This document shows positions 10,330 to 19,487 of a DNA stretch of 64,000 bases, one piece after another. The number at the start of each line of letters is the position of its first letter. Position 1 is the stretch's first letter. The notes under the pieces are model-generated. The model saw only the letters and a list, made by a program, of their open reading frames with translations, was not told the origin of the DNA and searched no databases. Made by a program: the position numbers and the translations under genes. The stretch covers positions 25,738,001 through 25,802,000 of the forward strand of contig NC_079875.1 of assembly GCF_029227915.1 (NCBI RefSeq), read 5' to 3'. Origin of the DNA: Hydractinia symbiolongicarpus. Its lineage: Eukaryota; Cnidaria; Hydrozoa; Anthoathecata; Hydractiniidae.

Positions 10330-10560
10330 ATAACAAGTAAGTAAATTATACGCACCATACAAACAATATGTAGGCCTGTACACAGCTTTGTAATGCTCAG
10401 AGCAAAAAACAGGGGATTTTAATCCATCATATAGGTACCATCCATCAGATAGTAAAGTCATGGCTGTATAGTGTTGTGCATTCCAAAGTGATAATCCAAT
10501 CCAAGCGGTTTGGGCTATCTCGTATGGCAGCAATGAATGACTCCAAGTGACGCGTGTCAA
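10330..10560 (-). pseudogene. fragment resembling the C-terminal His box of a thiol protease
   Basis: The minus frame reads WNAQHYTAMTLLSDGWYLYDG and continues open to about 10330. The pattern HYTA, some ten residues, WYLYDG resembles the catalytic His and Asp region of ubiquitin-specific or similar cysteine proteases (GHYTA ... W..fDD). There is no Cys box in the flanking sequence and the reading frame is short, so this is at most a fragment. It lies just beyond the 28S/R2 block on the same strand. Confidence 0.3.
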
Positions 10561-10566
10561 TACTTA

Positions 10567-10660
10567 GGCCTGTCCAATCTTCTGACACGGCTATTGTAAG
10601 CGCGAGTGTCCTTTGTCAACAGTTTGGCCTGTCCCATCTTTTGGCACGGTTATTGTAAGC
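10567..10660 (-). repeat. two 35-bp direct repeats beside the 28S fragment
   Basis: Units at 10567-10601 and 10626-10660 differ at a few bases. On the minus strand each starts GCTTACAATA and ends GGACAGGCC. The second overlaps the last bases of the 28S-like piece. Confidence 0.6.
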
Positions 10661-10761
10661 GTCAGACTAGAGTCAAGCTCAACAACGAAGGCCGTTCCCT
10701 TGGTTGTGGTTCGCTAGATAGTAGATAGGGACAGTGGAAATCTCGTTAATCCATTCATGCA

Positions 10762-10793
<32 letters not shown>
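10658..10793 (-). rRNA. 28S rRNA gene fragment downstream of the R2 site (pseudogene)
   Basis: On the minus strand it starts TAGCCAAATGCCTCGTC, the 28S sequence just 3' of the R2 cleavage site, then runs through GATTAACGAGAT and CCCTATCTACTATCTAG to GGGAACG. A piece of about 35 bp usual in 28S is missing, and it resumes with GAGCTTGACTCTAGTCTGAC. It ends there in unrelated DNA. Because it is short and internally deleted it is not a working rRNA gene. Confidence 0.85.
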
Positions 10794-11892
10794 TTACTTG
10801 TTAATGGGTGGCGGTGCCCCGTATATAGATATGTAAAATTTATGTAACCATATTACGTACAGAAAGATGTTTTATCGCAAACCTTCTCCAAGTTTTAATG
10901 TTTTCGACATATAGACATATAAAACAATGGTCGAATCTTTGCTTTATAGCAGGGCAAATGGCCATTTCGAGCCATTGGTGACCAACTAGGGGTCTACCAT
11001 ATTATACCCCTTCATTTCGTTGTTCGCATGAAGAACTTCCAGATCTTTAAGGTCTTCTCCATGCTTCTTGCCACAATTGTATCGATATCGCGTTGTCTAC
11101 CGCCAATGGAGAACAGAGTGTTGTTATTTTCAGAGCACCAGATGCCTCTCAGTGACACAATCGCACGTGACGGTTCGTGTTCCGTATTTCTCTCTCAACG
11201 CAGTTCGTAAGCCAGGTCGATCGTAGTATGCAACTTTTTGATTATAAGCATCTCTTAGAGTGCTACCCTCAGCGTGCTGAAAGCGCATTAGCTCAGTCAC
11301 AATAGACACTTCTATGACGATGACGCTATCCGGACGCACAACCACGAGCTCAGGTTTTAATCTGATTCCAGCAATGGTGAAAACTGGTTCAACGAGTACT
11401 TGGTGCCTGTTCTTGATGGCAATATCCTTTACGAAGTCGACAATGGAGTCATGTCTTTGTATTCGTGAAAAGTGCGTAAAGCCGCAATGTTGTACCACGT
11501 GGGAAAGGGTTTTCCCCACCCTTTGATAGTGCCTGCACTTCTTGTCCACGTCACGCCCACGATTACAATTCTCAAGTGTAGGGAGCCGTCCAATGCGTAG
11601 CTTGATAAATTCGATGTAGGAACGACCAGAAATAATCGACGTAATGCCTTTTTGCCATAATTGACCGTTGGGATTATTCTTCAGCTCACATAACGGCTTG
11701 CTATCAATTGTTGCATACAGCTGCTCGCTGAAGCGGGGGTTCTTCCTCAGCGCGTTTTCGGGTGTAGCCTCGTCAAGAATTTTCACGCACTTGAGTTTTA
11801 AGGTGTTGGTAGATTCGAGCGCTAGTAGAGCCTGGATCGCCACATCTAAGGAATCAGCCAATTCCAGTAGTCTCTGTATTTGTTTTATTTGG
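10794..11892 (-). mobile_element. R2 retrotransposon copy A, 5'-truncated, broken
   Basis: The minus strand encodes the R2 C-terminus: LRIGRLPTLENCNRGRD, the zinc-knuckle region CRHY...SHVVQHC (second Cys changed to Tyr), and the restriction-like endonuclease with KPELVV...VIEVSIVTE...NQKVAYY (KPD-type motif changed to KPE). Near 11140 the frame shifts; the true end (SIGGRQRDIDTIVA) continues in another frame to about 11020. The 3' UTR runs to 10794 and includes the GGGGC-type hairpin near 10810; its last base abuts 28S TAGCCAAATGCC. The first 42 codons of the open frame 11130-12023 are translated 28S, not R2 protein. Confidence 0.85.
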
Positions 11893-12030
11893 AACAGGGT
11901 CTTCTTTCCCCGCTGATTTTGCCAAGCCCGTTCCCTTGTCTGTGGTTTCGTTAGATAGTAGATAGGGACAGTGGAAATCTCGTTAATCCATTCATGCGCG
12001 TCATTAATTAGATGACGAGGCATTTGGCTA
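11893..12030 (-). rRNA. 28S rRNA gene fragment between two R2 copies
   Basis: On the minus strand it begins TAGCCAAATGCCTCGTC exactly at the 3' end of R2 copy B and continues through GGATTAACGAGAT, GGGAACGGGCTTGGC and GGGGAAAGAAGACCCTGTT, about 138 bases of 28S downstream of the R2 site. It then joins the 5'-truncated R2 copy A. It differs from usual 28S at a few bases, so it is a fragment, not a working unit. Confidence 0.88.
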
Positions 12031-14000
12031 TATTCTGATATATTTCCGTTTTATTATGGGGCGGTGCCCCGTGTACAAATTATTTATGTTATGTAACCGT
12101 TTTTATTTACAGTATATCTGTCGCGAACCTTCTCCATCGGATTTTATACATGCGTGTTGGAGACCAAGTCTAAGGCCCTCGCCTTTCACGCGGGTGCATA
12201 GACGTATAAAACGACACCGCATTCTTCGCCTCGTTTGGTGGGACAAGTGACCACTGAGGTCTACCTTATATTATGCCCCTTATTGCTCATGTTCATAGTG
12301 TTGAACGCGTGAAACATTTTCATATCTTAATTGAGCGCTTTATCAATCTCACCACCATCGTGTTTATGTCCTTCTTTGATCCGCCAATCGACAACAGGCA
12401 CGCATTGTTTCGTGAACACCAGAGTCCTCGTAACGAGATGATGGTGGCTCCAAACAATATATTTTCGATCCCGAAACGATCAGACAGCGCTCTTCTAAGG
12501 TTAGGTCTATCGTATTATTGTACCTTTTGCGCATATGCATCGTTCAGCGAAGATCCAGAAGCGTGCTGAAAGCGCATGTTCTCTGTCACTATGGACACAT
12601 CGATGACTACTATCTGGTCTGTTTTGATAACAACCAGGTCAGGCTTAAGCCGTGTAACATTTTATTCGAACACATGTTCCACGAAGACGTTATGTTTTTG
12701 CTTTAAGGCGATATAGGTGTACGATACTATCGTGTCTTTGTATTCGGGAAAAGTGAGTGAACCCACAGTGTTGGATGACGTGGGATAGCGTTTCCCCCAC
12801 TCTCTGGCAATGTCTGCATTTCTTATTGACATCGCGTCCCCTATTGCAGTTTTCGAGCGTCGGCAATCTCCCAATGCGAAGCTGAATAAATTCGCGATAC
12901 GATTTCCCTGAGATGATTGATGTGATACCTCTTTGCCACAGTTGGCCTTCATGGTTGTTTTGCATTTCACATAATGGCTTGCCATCTATAGAGGCGTACA
13001 GCCTATCTTTAAACGAAAGATTTTTCTTTAAAGCGCTTTCGATGGTACGTTCACCTAATATAGTAAGGCATTTACGCTTCAAGGCATCTGTCGATTCCAG
13101 TGTCAGGAGATCCTGGATTGCGTGGGCGTTTGAGTTTGCTAACTTCGTTACATGTCTCAGCAAGGTCGTTGGTATCTGCAGTTCGCATGAAGTTAGTCCT
13201 AGGCCACCTTCTTTCGTTTTAGCATAGAAGTATGAGGTAGGTGTATCCATAGGGAGTCCCAAAAGGTCCTTCACCCCAGTTCGATTGTGAAGACAAAGGA
13301 GGTTAGTAAACCTTTGGTAACTCGACCAAGAATCAGCTGGTGTTGGAATTTGGGTACTAGATTGCTTCGAAGAAGTTCCAACTTTTGATAAGGTTTGAGA
13401 GGTGATTTCTTGAGCCTTTAAGGCAGAGCAACAAGATGCTGGGTGTTCGGCTTTATCTTGCCATTCGGGTTAAAATGAACGCCGAGGTACTTAAACGTCG
13501 TATCATAATGAGTTGAAACGACCGCTTCGCCATTGATGAAGAAGGATAGTTCTCGAATCACGGCGGTATTTCTGTCTTTCTTCGACGTTGTCGTACTGAG
13601 TGAAAAACGTTTCCGTGTATTGATATGCATACTTCTTAGCTAAAAAAATTGGGTCGTTACGTCAAGCAGAACGTCCATGCCAATCTTGGGCTCAGATAGG
13701 AGGATGAGGTCGTCGTCGAAGGCCAGGTTGTTGATCTTAGTTTCCGTTGTTAAAAAGGCGCCAATGTAATTAGGAAATGAATCCAAGAGCTCTTCTAATA
13801 CCAGTTGAATATAATTGGAGATAATGGATCGCCCTGTTTCACTCCTCAGGAGATGGTAATATTCTCAACCGAGTTGGGACTGCACGAGATGGTGGTTGTG
13901 GCGCCAGAGTACGAGTGGATAACGTACTGGATGGTCTGGTCGTCTACGCTATGTTTTAGGAGAGCTCTTCGTATGGAGGCACGGAGACCGTGTCAAAGGC
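12031..14000 (-). mobile_element. R2 retrotransposon copy B (RT to 3' end; 5' part lost in the gap)
   Basis: R2 elements insert at one site in 28S genes. On the minus strand from the gap: AFDTVS (motif A, about 13985-14000), GVKQGDPLSP (motif B, about 13810-13845), LAFDDDLIL (catalytic motif C, about 13700-13730, Asp where most have FADD), TFKYLGVHFNPNGK (about 13500), zinc knuckle CRHCQRVGETLSHVIQHC (about 12770-12830), then the endonuclease KPDLVV...VIDVSIVTE...AQKVQYYD (about 12520-12660). Frameshifts and stops separate these blocks. The 3' UTR carries GGGGCGGTGCCCC (about 12057) and ends at 12031 against 28S. Confidence 0.87.
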
Positions 14001-14500
14001 NNNNNNNNNNNNNNNNNNNNNNNNNNNNNNNNNNNNNNNNNNNNNNNNNNNNNNNNNNNNNNNNNNNNNNNNNNNNNNNNNNNNNNNNNNNNNNNNNNNN
14101 NNNNNNNNNNNNNNNNNNNNNNNNNNNNNNNNNNNNNNNNNNNNNNNNNNNNNNNNNNNNNNNNNNNNNNNNNNNNNNNNNNNNNNNNNNNNNNNNNNNN
14201 NNNNNNNNNNNNNNNNNNNNNNNNNNNNNNNNNNNNNNNNNNNNNNNNNNNNNNNNNNNNNNNNNNNNNNNNNNNNNNNNNNNNNNNNNNNNNNNNNNNN
14301 NNNNNNNNNNNNNNNNNNNNNNNNNNNNNNNNNNNNNNNNNNNNNNNNNNNNNNNNNNNNNNNNNNNNNNNNNNNNNNNNNNNNNNNNNNNNNNNNNNNN
14401 NNNNNNNNNNNNNNNNNNNNNNNNNNNNNNNNNNNNNNNNNNNNNNNNNNNNNNNNNNNNNNNNNNNNNNNNNNNNNNNNNNNNNNNNNNNNNNNNNNNN
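14001..14500. other. assembly gap (500 N)
   Basis: Exactly 500 undetermined bases, a conventional placeholder. The real distance is unknown, and the missing 5' part of R2 copy B and upstream 28S sequence may lie here. Frames crossing it are artefacts. Confidence 0.98.
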
Positions 14501-14701
14501 TTTCCCTGGAGGCACCAAGTGATAATTCAATTGCATACCAAATACGGCTCAAAGGCATATTTTTTGTTGGATTCGCTGTAATCCCTCATCTAAATTTAAC
14601 TCAATACGTTTTCTGCTTTCTTCTAACCATTCTTTGCAGAATATATCCAATTTTTTCGGTTGATATATGTGGGAACTTGATTTTAATCCAGCACACTGTC
14701 T

Positions 14702-14860
14702 TTAAGTCCTGGTCTGGAACGAAATGTATTTGTTAGCATACTCTGATAGTTTAATAGGCAGTTCGTATTCATTCATCCTCTCATCAGATAAAGCTTCGTG
14801 GTCTAAATCACCACTATTCTCCGAAGAAATTTCAAATAAAACGTTTCTATTATCTTCCAT
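14702..14860 (-). CDS. short acidic hypothetical frame, possible first exon
   Basis: A 53-codon frame starting MEDNRNVLFEISSENSGD, acidic, with no recognised domain. It could be the first exon of a gene continuing left, but I found no convincing donor site. The rest of 14501-15453 holds nothing I recognise. Confidence 0.2.
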   Translation of the reverse strand: MEDNRNVLFEISSENSGDLDHEALSDERMNEYELPIKLSEYANKYISFQTRT

Positions 14861-15453
14861 TGTGGTAGTCAGAATGATTGCTGAGATAACTTTAAATAAA
14901 ATTTTAAAAACAACTTTCGCCTGCTTCACTTCCGAGAATAAGTCGAAAGAGGCAGAGCGGCACTCTGGGTGACATTTTGAGGCAGAATAGGCTCGATTAT
15001 CCGATATTAAATCGTATGGAAATTTTATATGAAATAAAATTTGAAACTTAGCGCCACCTCTACCATCATTTATGACACCTCAGTGCAGTCATAAAAATGA
15101 AACTCGTATACACGTATCGCATTAAAAACACTTAACCAGTCTTTCAAAGACATACAGCAAAGACCATTCCGATTTCCCGCATGTTGTTATGTGTCTCAAC
15201 CGGGTGATTTACGCTAGGCGGTGTACACCGTCGCTCTGGGTGCAGAGTAGTGTACGCCCTAGCGGTAAGCGGTATGTACTCTGACGGTGGGTGGCCACCA
15301 CATATGTACTTTAGGGTAGTACATACTGCTTTTCCGTCAAATTTCATCAACATTTTAACACTTTCACAGTTCGTACTTATTTTCACTCGCTTGTTAACCT
15401 CTTACCAGTTTTTGTACAGTCCCACAAGTAAACCCAGCAATAAAAATTCACAT

Positions 15454-15497
15454 TACGGAGTTTCATACCGCGCAGGTCTGGGCCCGAGCGAAGTGGC
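15454..15497 (+). repeat. flank shared by both ISL2EU-like copies
   Basis: The sequence starting ATTACGGAGTTTCATACCG and ending CGAAGTGGC is found directly outside the left end of both copies (here and at 53834-53879), with two differences. The right flanks are unrelated. Either the element's true end lies further out on this side, or it entered the same host repeat twice. Confidence 0.6.
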
Positions 15498-15606
15498 TTG
15501 TAGGGACAAATTTTCAGAACTCCCGCAAAGTGTAAACATTTAGCTAGCGTTTGTACACACTTCCAAGTTATTATATTATAGTTATTTGCTGTTTGTTTTT
15601 GCAATA

Positions 15607-16407
15607 ATGGAAAAGAAAGATTGTGTACAATGGCTTATGGAACGTGGCCTGTCCACAGGAGGAACAATACAAGAGCTTAATATGCGTGTTAATCGATTCA
15701 AATTATACCCATCACTTGCGGAAAAATTCAGAGTCAAACGAGAAAGAAATTTTAGTTTTGGTACAACATTAGATCCCAATCTTATCCCTCCCATTTCAGC
15801 TCCCTGGTGTCCTAAAGAGGAATTGTATCCAATAGTTACAGCATCGATATTTAAAGAATATAGTTCTAGAAAAAGAGAAGGTAGTTTAGGTCAGCAACAG
15901 AAAGCTTATGCTATGTTGACTAGCAGGAAAATAGTTTTAGTAAAAACACATGTTGCAGGTGATAATAATGTATTTGTTAGAGCTCTTGTTAAAAAATCAT
16001 ATGGTGAATTAACAAGACCTACAGTTATTCTATTTAGTAGTAATATTCCAGTTAGTGTAAGTGGCTTATGTTGCCATACATTGGCCTTGCTTCTCTATTT
16101 AAAAAACTTTCACGAAACAAAGGAAAAAAATTTTGCTCTATCTTGCACTGAGCAACTGCAGAAATGGCATCGCAGAACAAGAAAAGGCTCTATACCTATG
16201 ATGCCGTTACGAAAAATAAAGTTAACCTCAGCCAGAGTTGGAACCTCAAACAATGTAACTGATGCTAAAATCACTCCAGCTGATCCAGAAAACTCCAGGT
16301 TTAAAGGAGATGTGCTACAAATGAAATCGGATATGGTTTTGGAAATAAAAAAGGTTAAAAAACCGTTCGAACGACATTGCTATGAGGTTTTGTATATAGG
16401 TTTGTAA
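15607..16407 (+). CDS. SWIM-type zinc-finger protein of the ISL2EU-like element, copy 1
   Basis: The first good ATG is 15607 (MEKKDCVQWLMERG); the frame gives 266 aa. Copy 2 has the SWIM pattern CECPVGVSGLCCH, a C-x-C...C-x-H zinc site for nucleic acid or protein contacts. Here an in-frame 27-bp deletion between the short repeats GTTA/GTTG removes the CxC half, leaving IPVSVSGLCCH, so the finger is broken although the frame is open. The C-terminal 75 residues (from GSIPMMPL) are present here and lost in copy 2. The convergent transposase stops 31 bp away. Confidence 0.65.
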   Translation: MEKKDCVQWLMERGLSTGGTIQELNMRVNRFKLYPSLAEKFRVKRERNFSFGTTLDPNLIPPISAPWCPKEELYPIVTASIFKEYSSRKREGSLGQQQKAYAMLTSRKIVLVKTHVAGDNNVFVRALVKKSYGELTRPTVILFSSNIPVSVSGLCCHTLALLLYLKNFHETKEKNFALSCTEQLQKWHRRTRKGSIPMMPLRKIKLTSARVGTSNNVTDAKITPADPENSRFKGDVLQMKSDMVLEIKKVKKPFERHCYEVLYIGL

Positions 16408-16437
16408 ACACTGAACCATAAGTTAAATTAATTAGGT

Positions 16438-17840
16438 TTAAACATTTGATTTCTTTGGACCAATAGGTAGCATTGTCAAATTCACAATGTGACATAGAAC
16501 TTGCCAAGTTGATGAACGTAAGTCCATTCTTTGTAAAGGCCAAACAGCATTTAAAATTGACCAATCTCTTACTCGTCCAATGAATCTCTCCACATGAATT
16601 CTAGTAGATGCAATATCAAAATTTGCAGCAACATCAGCAGGTGAAAATTGATCTGTATCTTTTTGGGCAGGTCGATTTAAAAAAACACCTTTTATGGAAC
16701 AATGATCTTGTACGGAAAAACCTCTATCTGACATAAGTTCATGTTCAGGTCGCACCCATTCAAGAACAGCAGTTTCTTTAGTTATAGCGCTGTCACTAAT
16801 TGAACCAGGATATATGTCACTGAAAAAAAGGCCACTACAATCAATAACTAAGTCGGTCAGCCCATGTCCTGTTCGAACAAAAATATCTGGCATTTTCTTT
16901 AATAAAAATCCATCATCTGGTTTTAAGTCCAACTGACTGAAAATTGTTTCTAAAAAAACAAGCCATCCAACAAATATCCTATACATTGTGCTTTTACCAA
17001 CACCTGCCATATAAGCCATAACGCCAAGATGAAGAGAATGACGACAAATTGTTAAAACACATAAAAGTTCGGTTGCTTTGTTTAATGATCTTTCCCCAGT
17101 TCCTTTACAGTCAGGGTATATTATAATGTGTAAGTATGGTGAAACAATTTGAAATAGCAAGTCAAATTTTTCAACGGGCAAACCAGATAAATATTCTATA
17201 TTGCTAGATTTCTGTTGTAAGTTGTCATAGGAAAATATATACTTTGGAAGGTATACTTTTGTTTTTTCAAGAATTATTTTATTTCGTTTATTAACAAATG
17301 ATTGCAGGTAGTGGTTTTTAATTTGTAGTAATTTATTTTCATGGGTAAGATTCTTTATTTTATTATTTGATTCGTTTATTTTTTTTTTTAAGTTCTTCAA
17401 TTATTTTGTCTTTAGATATTGATTTAGCAGATAACTGTCCCTTTGAGGGTTCTCGTTGTTTATGTACTGGCGTAGAATATATTCTTTTAGCAGGAGGTTT
17501 TCTCTTTACGCTAGATGGTGTACGAAGTGTTTGGATGAATTCAAATTTTTTTTTAGCTCCTTAACTTTCATTTTATTTGCTGCACTTTGGGTTTTTTCAA
17601 GTCTTTCTTTTGCTCTATTATATTTTTGCTCAATAATAGGAATTTGTGACTGGGGTACTGTAACATCAGGAAGATGTGTCCGTTTTTCCAATTAACTCCA
17701 GCAGTTTTAATAATTTTTTGGTACTCCATTTGTAAATCCTTGGTCCTTGGCAATCTGTAAAATATAAGCTTTTCTCCATTTGAATTTTGTGTTCGAAAGT
17801 TATTATAGCAAAGGGATGACGAGCAGAACCATTTCACCAT
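16438..17840 (-). pseudogene. THAP/DDE_Tnp_4 transposase, copy 1
   Basis: From 17840: MVKWFCSSSLCYNNF and FYRLPRTKDLQMEY form the first half of a THAP zinc finger; the part with CCEHW, present in copy 2, is deleted here. A lysine-rich coiled coil follows. The DDE part (17400-16438) has GVGKSTMYRIF, LVIDC (first catalytic Asp), YPGSISDSAI (second) and HELMSDRGF. About 110 bp after LVIDC is missing compared with copy 2, without loss of frame. The N-terminal and catalytic parts are now in different frames, so the gene is broken. The C-terminus to PIGPKKSNV is intact. Confidence 0.75.
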
Positions 17841-17985
17841 GTTTCAGATAAGTTAATGTTGTAGAAAAGTATAAATATAAGGAAAGAATATATACTAAAA
17901 TTAGCAATTTATGCCTCAACTGCGCCCATACGGTATAAACTTTATGAGCAAATGACCGGGAAACCAATAGGGGTAATCCCTACAA

Positions 17986-18267
17986 GCGTTTCTCTAGTGC
18001 CGAGCCGCCTATACAACGGTGCGCGTACATGCTGCTTTCATTTTGGACATTCTCAGGGATATCCAATTATGATGGGTGGGTTTGGTAAGTGTCGGGGACG
18101 GGTGTCCTAATAGATGAAGTGTTAAAGAAATTAAGTATTCATGTAATAAGGGAATGTTTATTTATAAGAGATGTTGAGGATTTATTCTATAACTTATGTT
18201 GTGTTCTTAATATTTAAGGATCGTTTATGAAATTATTTTATAGGACAGATGTCCTAGGATATAGTAA
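17986..18267. other. no feature recognised
   Basis: Short unique stretch to the right of the ISL2EU-like copy. No frame or repeat was recognised. Confidence 0.4.
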
Positions 18268-18507
18268 TTAGATATTGAAAGTTAAGGTGTTATTGGTATC
18301 TACAGCACATATGACGTTTTTTATAGTGAAGTTGTTTATAAAATCAGTTATTTTATTATTATTTTTACTGTTGCGATATATTATTTTAATGATGTTTTTA
18401 AGATTGGCATTTATGTTAGTTATTATATCTACTGGGGATGGATTATGATGCTCGTACTTAAATTTATTTCTGGCATTCCAAATTTCCTGTACTATTGTTG
18501 TAGTCAT
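18268..18507 (-). pseudogene. C-terminal fragment of a LINE ORF2 (tentative)
   Basis: The minus frame starts with VQEIWNARNKFKYEHHNPS and is followed by an Asn/Ile-rich helix. A conserved W.ARN.F.+ segment near the C-terminus is typical of the tail of some LINE reverse transcriptase proteins. No RT motifs adjoin it, and the assignment rests on this segment alone. 18510-18815 holds nothing I recognise. Confidence 0.35.
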
Positions 18508-18815
18508 AGTGTTAAGTAATTTACGTATAGGATCCTTCAGTGGATATATTGTGGTGTTGTTTGTAAGAACTTTGTCTACTGTTGAAAATTGAAAAACAAT
18601 AAAAAACTTTTTTCTTCACTGCTGTCAACTATAGTTTAAAGGCGAAGGTAGCACTTGCAATGGTTGTAAAGAATTCCGTAGAATCATCGTATTTCAGTTT
18701 CAAGTTGCAATTTCGAAAACAGTTACGATCAAACTGTACCTATCTTCTAAATCATCACGAGATAGATACCTTATGTTACTTTTCAATGTTTGATTTTTAT
18801 CATTAATTGGTTTTT

Positions 18816-19487
18816 TCACAAATCTGTATTTCTTTTGTATGTATTAGATGACCTGACCATTGTATGGGTTTCAACCTTAGGAAATGGTAAGCCATCTGAA
18901 TAGTTGTTAAACAGCTCCCAAAACTCAAGGCGTCTATCCAGAACATCTGAAAAGTCTCCAATTCCGTAGCAACTGGTGGTATTTTGCCATAAGGACACAA
19001 AGGTTTCTAAATTGTCATTGCATAATGTTATAGGGTATCCAAACTATACTATAAAACAAACATAATAGCGAGACTTACTCAATCTTTTCAATGTCAGATT
19101 TTGATCGGATCATGATAAATTTACCCTTTTCATCTTTTTTGGCGCGCATTTGACCATTTACGACGTAGCCTGGATATGTGTACTTAAAGTCTGCATTGTT
19201 TTTTGTCAAGTAATCTTGCAATTGGATGTAGGGAGTGTAGGTTTGAACTTTTCTGGTGTCTGCAACTTCCTGATTATCATTTCCAAATCGTAATGGCTCA
19301 CTGTTGTCTCCGTTTAATTTCAGGAGATTTCTTGTTTGTCCAAAAAATCTCATGCGGTCGACTTTGTTTTTAAACCGAACAATAATAGGCGAGTACTTCA
19401 AAAACCCGACGCGGTGGGAAACATCAATTTGTGATTTGTCGAAGAGGCTAAAATTCGCGGCTTTGGCGAGTTTAACAACAACGTCTT
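18816..19487 (-). CDS. FP/LINE-ORF1-like domain protein with one intron, 5' end lost
   Basis: Exon 19487-19079 encodes DVSHRVGFLKYSPIIVRF, then VDRMRFFGQTRNLLK, the pattern of the baculovirus-FP-like nucleic-acid-binding domain found in ORF1 of many invertebrate LINEs. The end (YTYPGYVVNGQM) also fits that family. A donor A/GTAAGT at 19078 and an acceptor TTTAG at 19007 bound a 72-bp intron; splicing continues the frame into ETFVSLWQNTTSCYG and on to a stop at 18816. Without splicing the frame ends at once. The 5' end is cut at 19488 by LINE copy A. It may be a decayed LINE ORF1 or a host gene built on one. Confidence 0.5.

Larger units (their letters stand above)
15498..17985 (+). mobile_element. 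ISL2EU-like DNA transposon, copy 1
   Basis: The left end starts TTGTAGGGACAAATTTT; the right end keeps only CCCTACAA (17978-17985) of the matching repeat that is complete in copy 2. Two genes converge: a SWIM-type zinc-finger protein on plus and a THAP/DDE_Tnp_4 transposase on minus. ISL2EU (IS4EU) elements are known for this two-protein layout with a THAP transposase. Copy 1 is damaged by three internal deletions relative to copy 2. Confidence 0.7.

Noticed and set aside
11914-12023. First 42 residues of the minus-strand frame 11130-12023 as an R2 or host protein start
   Set aside because: The DNA is 28S rRNA sequence downstream of the R2 site; the peptide is an accidental translation.
13805-14736. 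Long open frames across the N run, both strands
   Set aside because: They consist of undetermined bases; only the R2 sequence left of 14001 is real coding.
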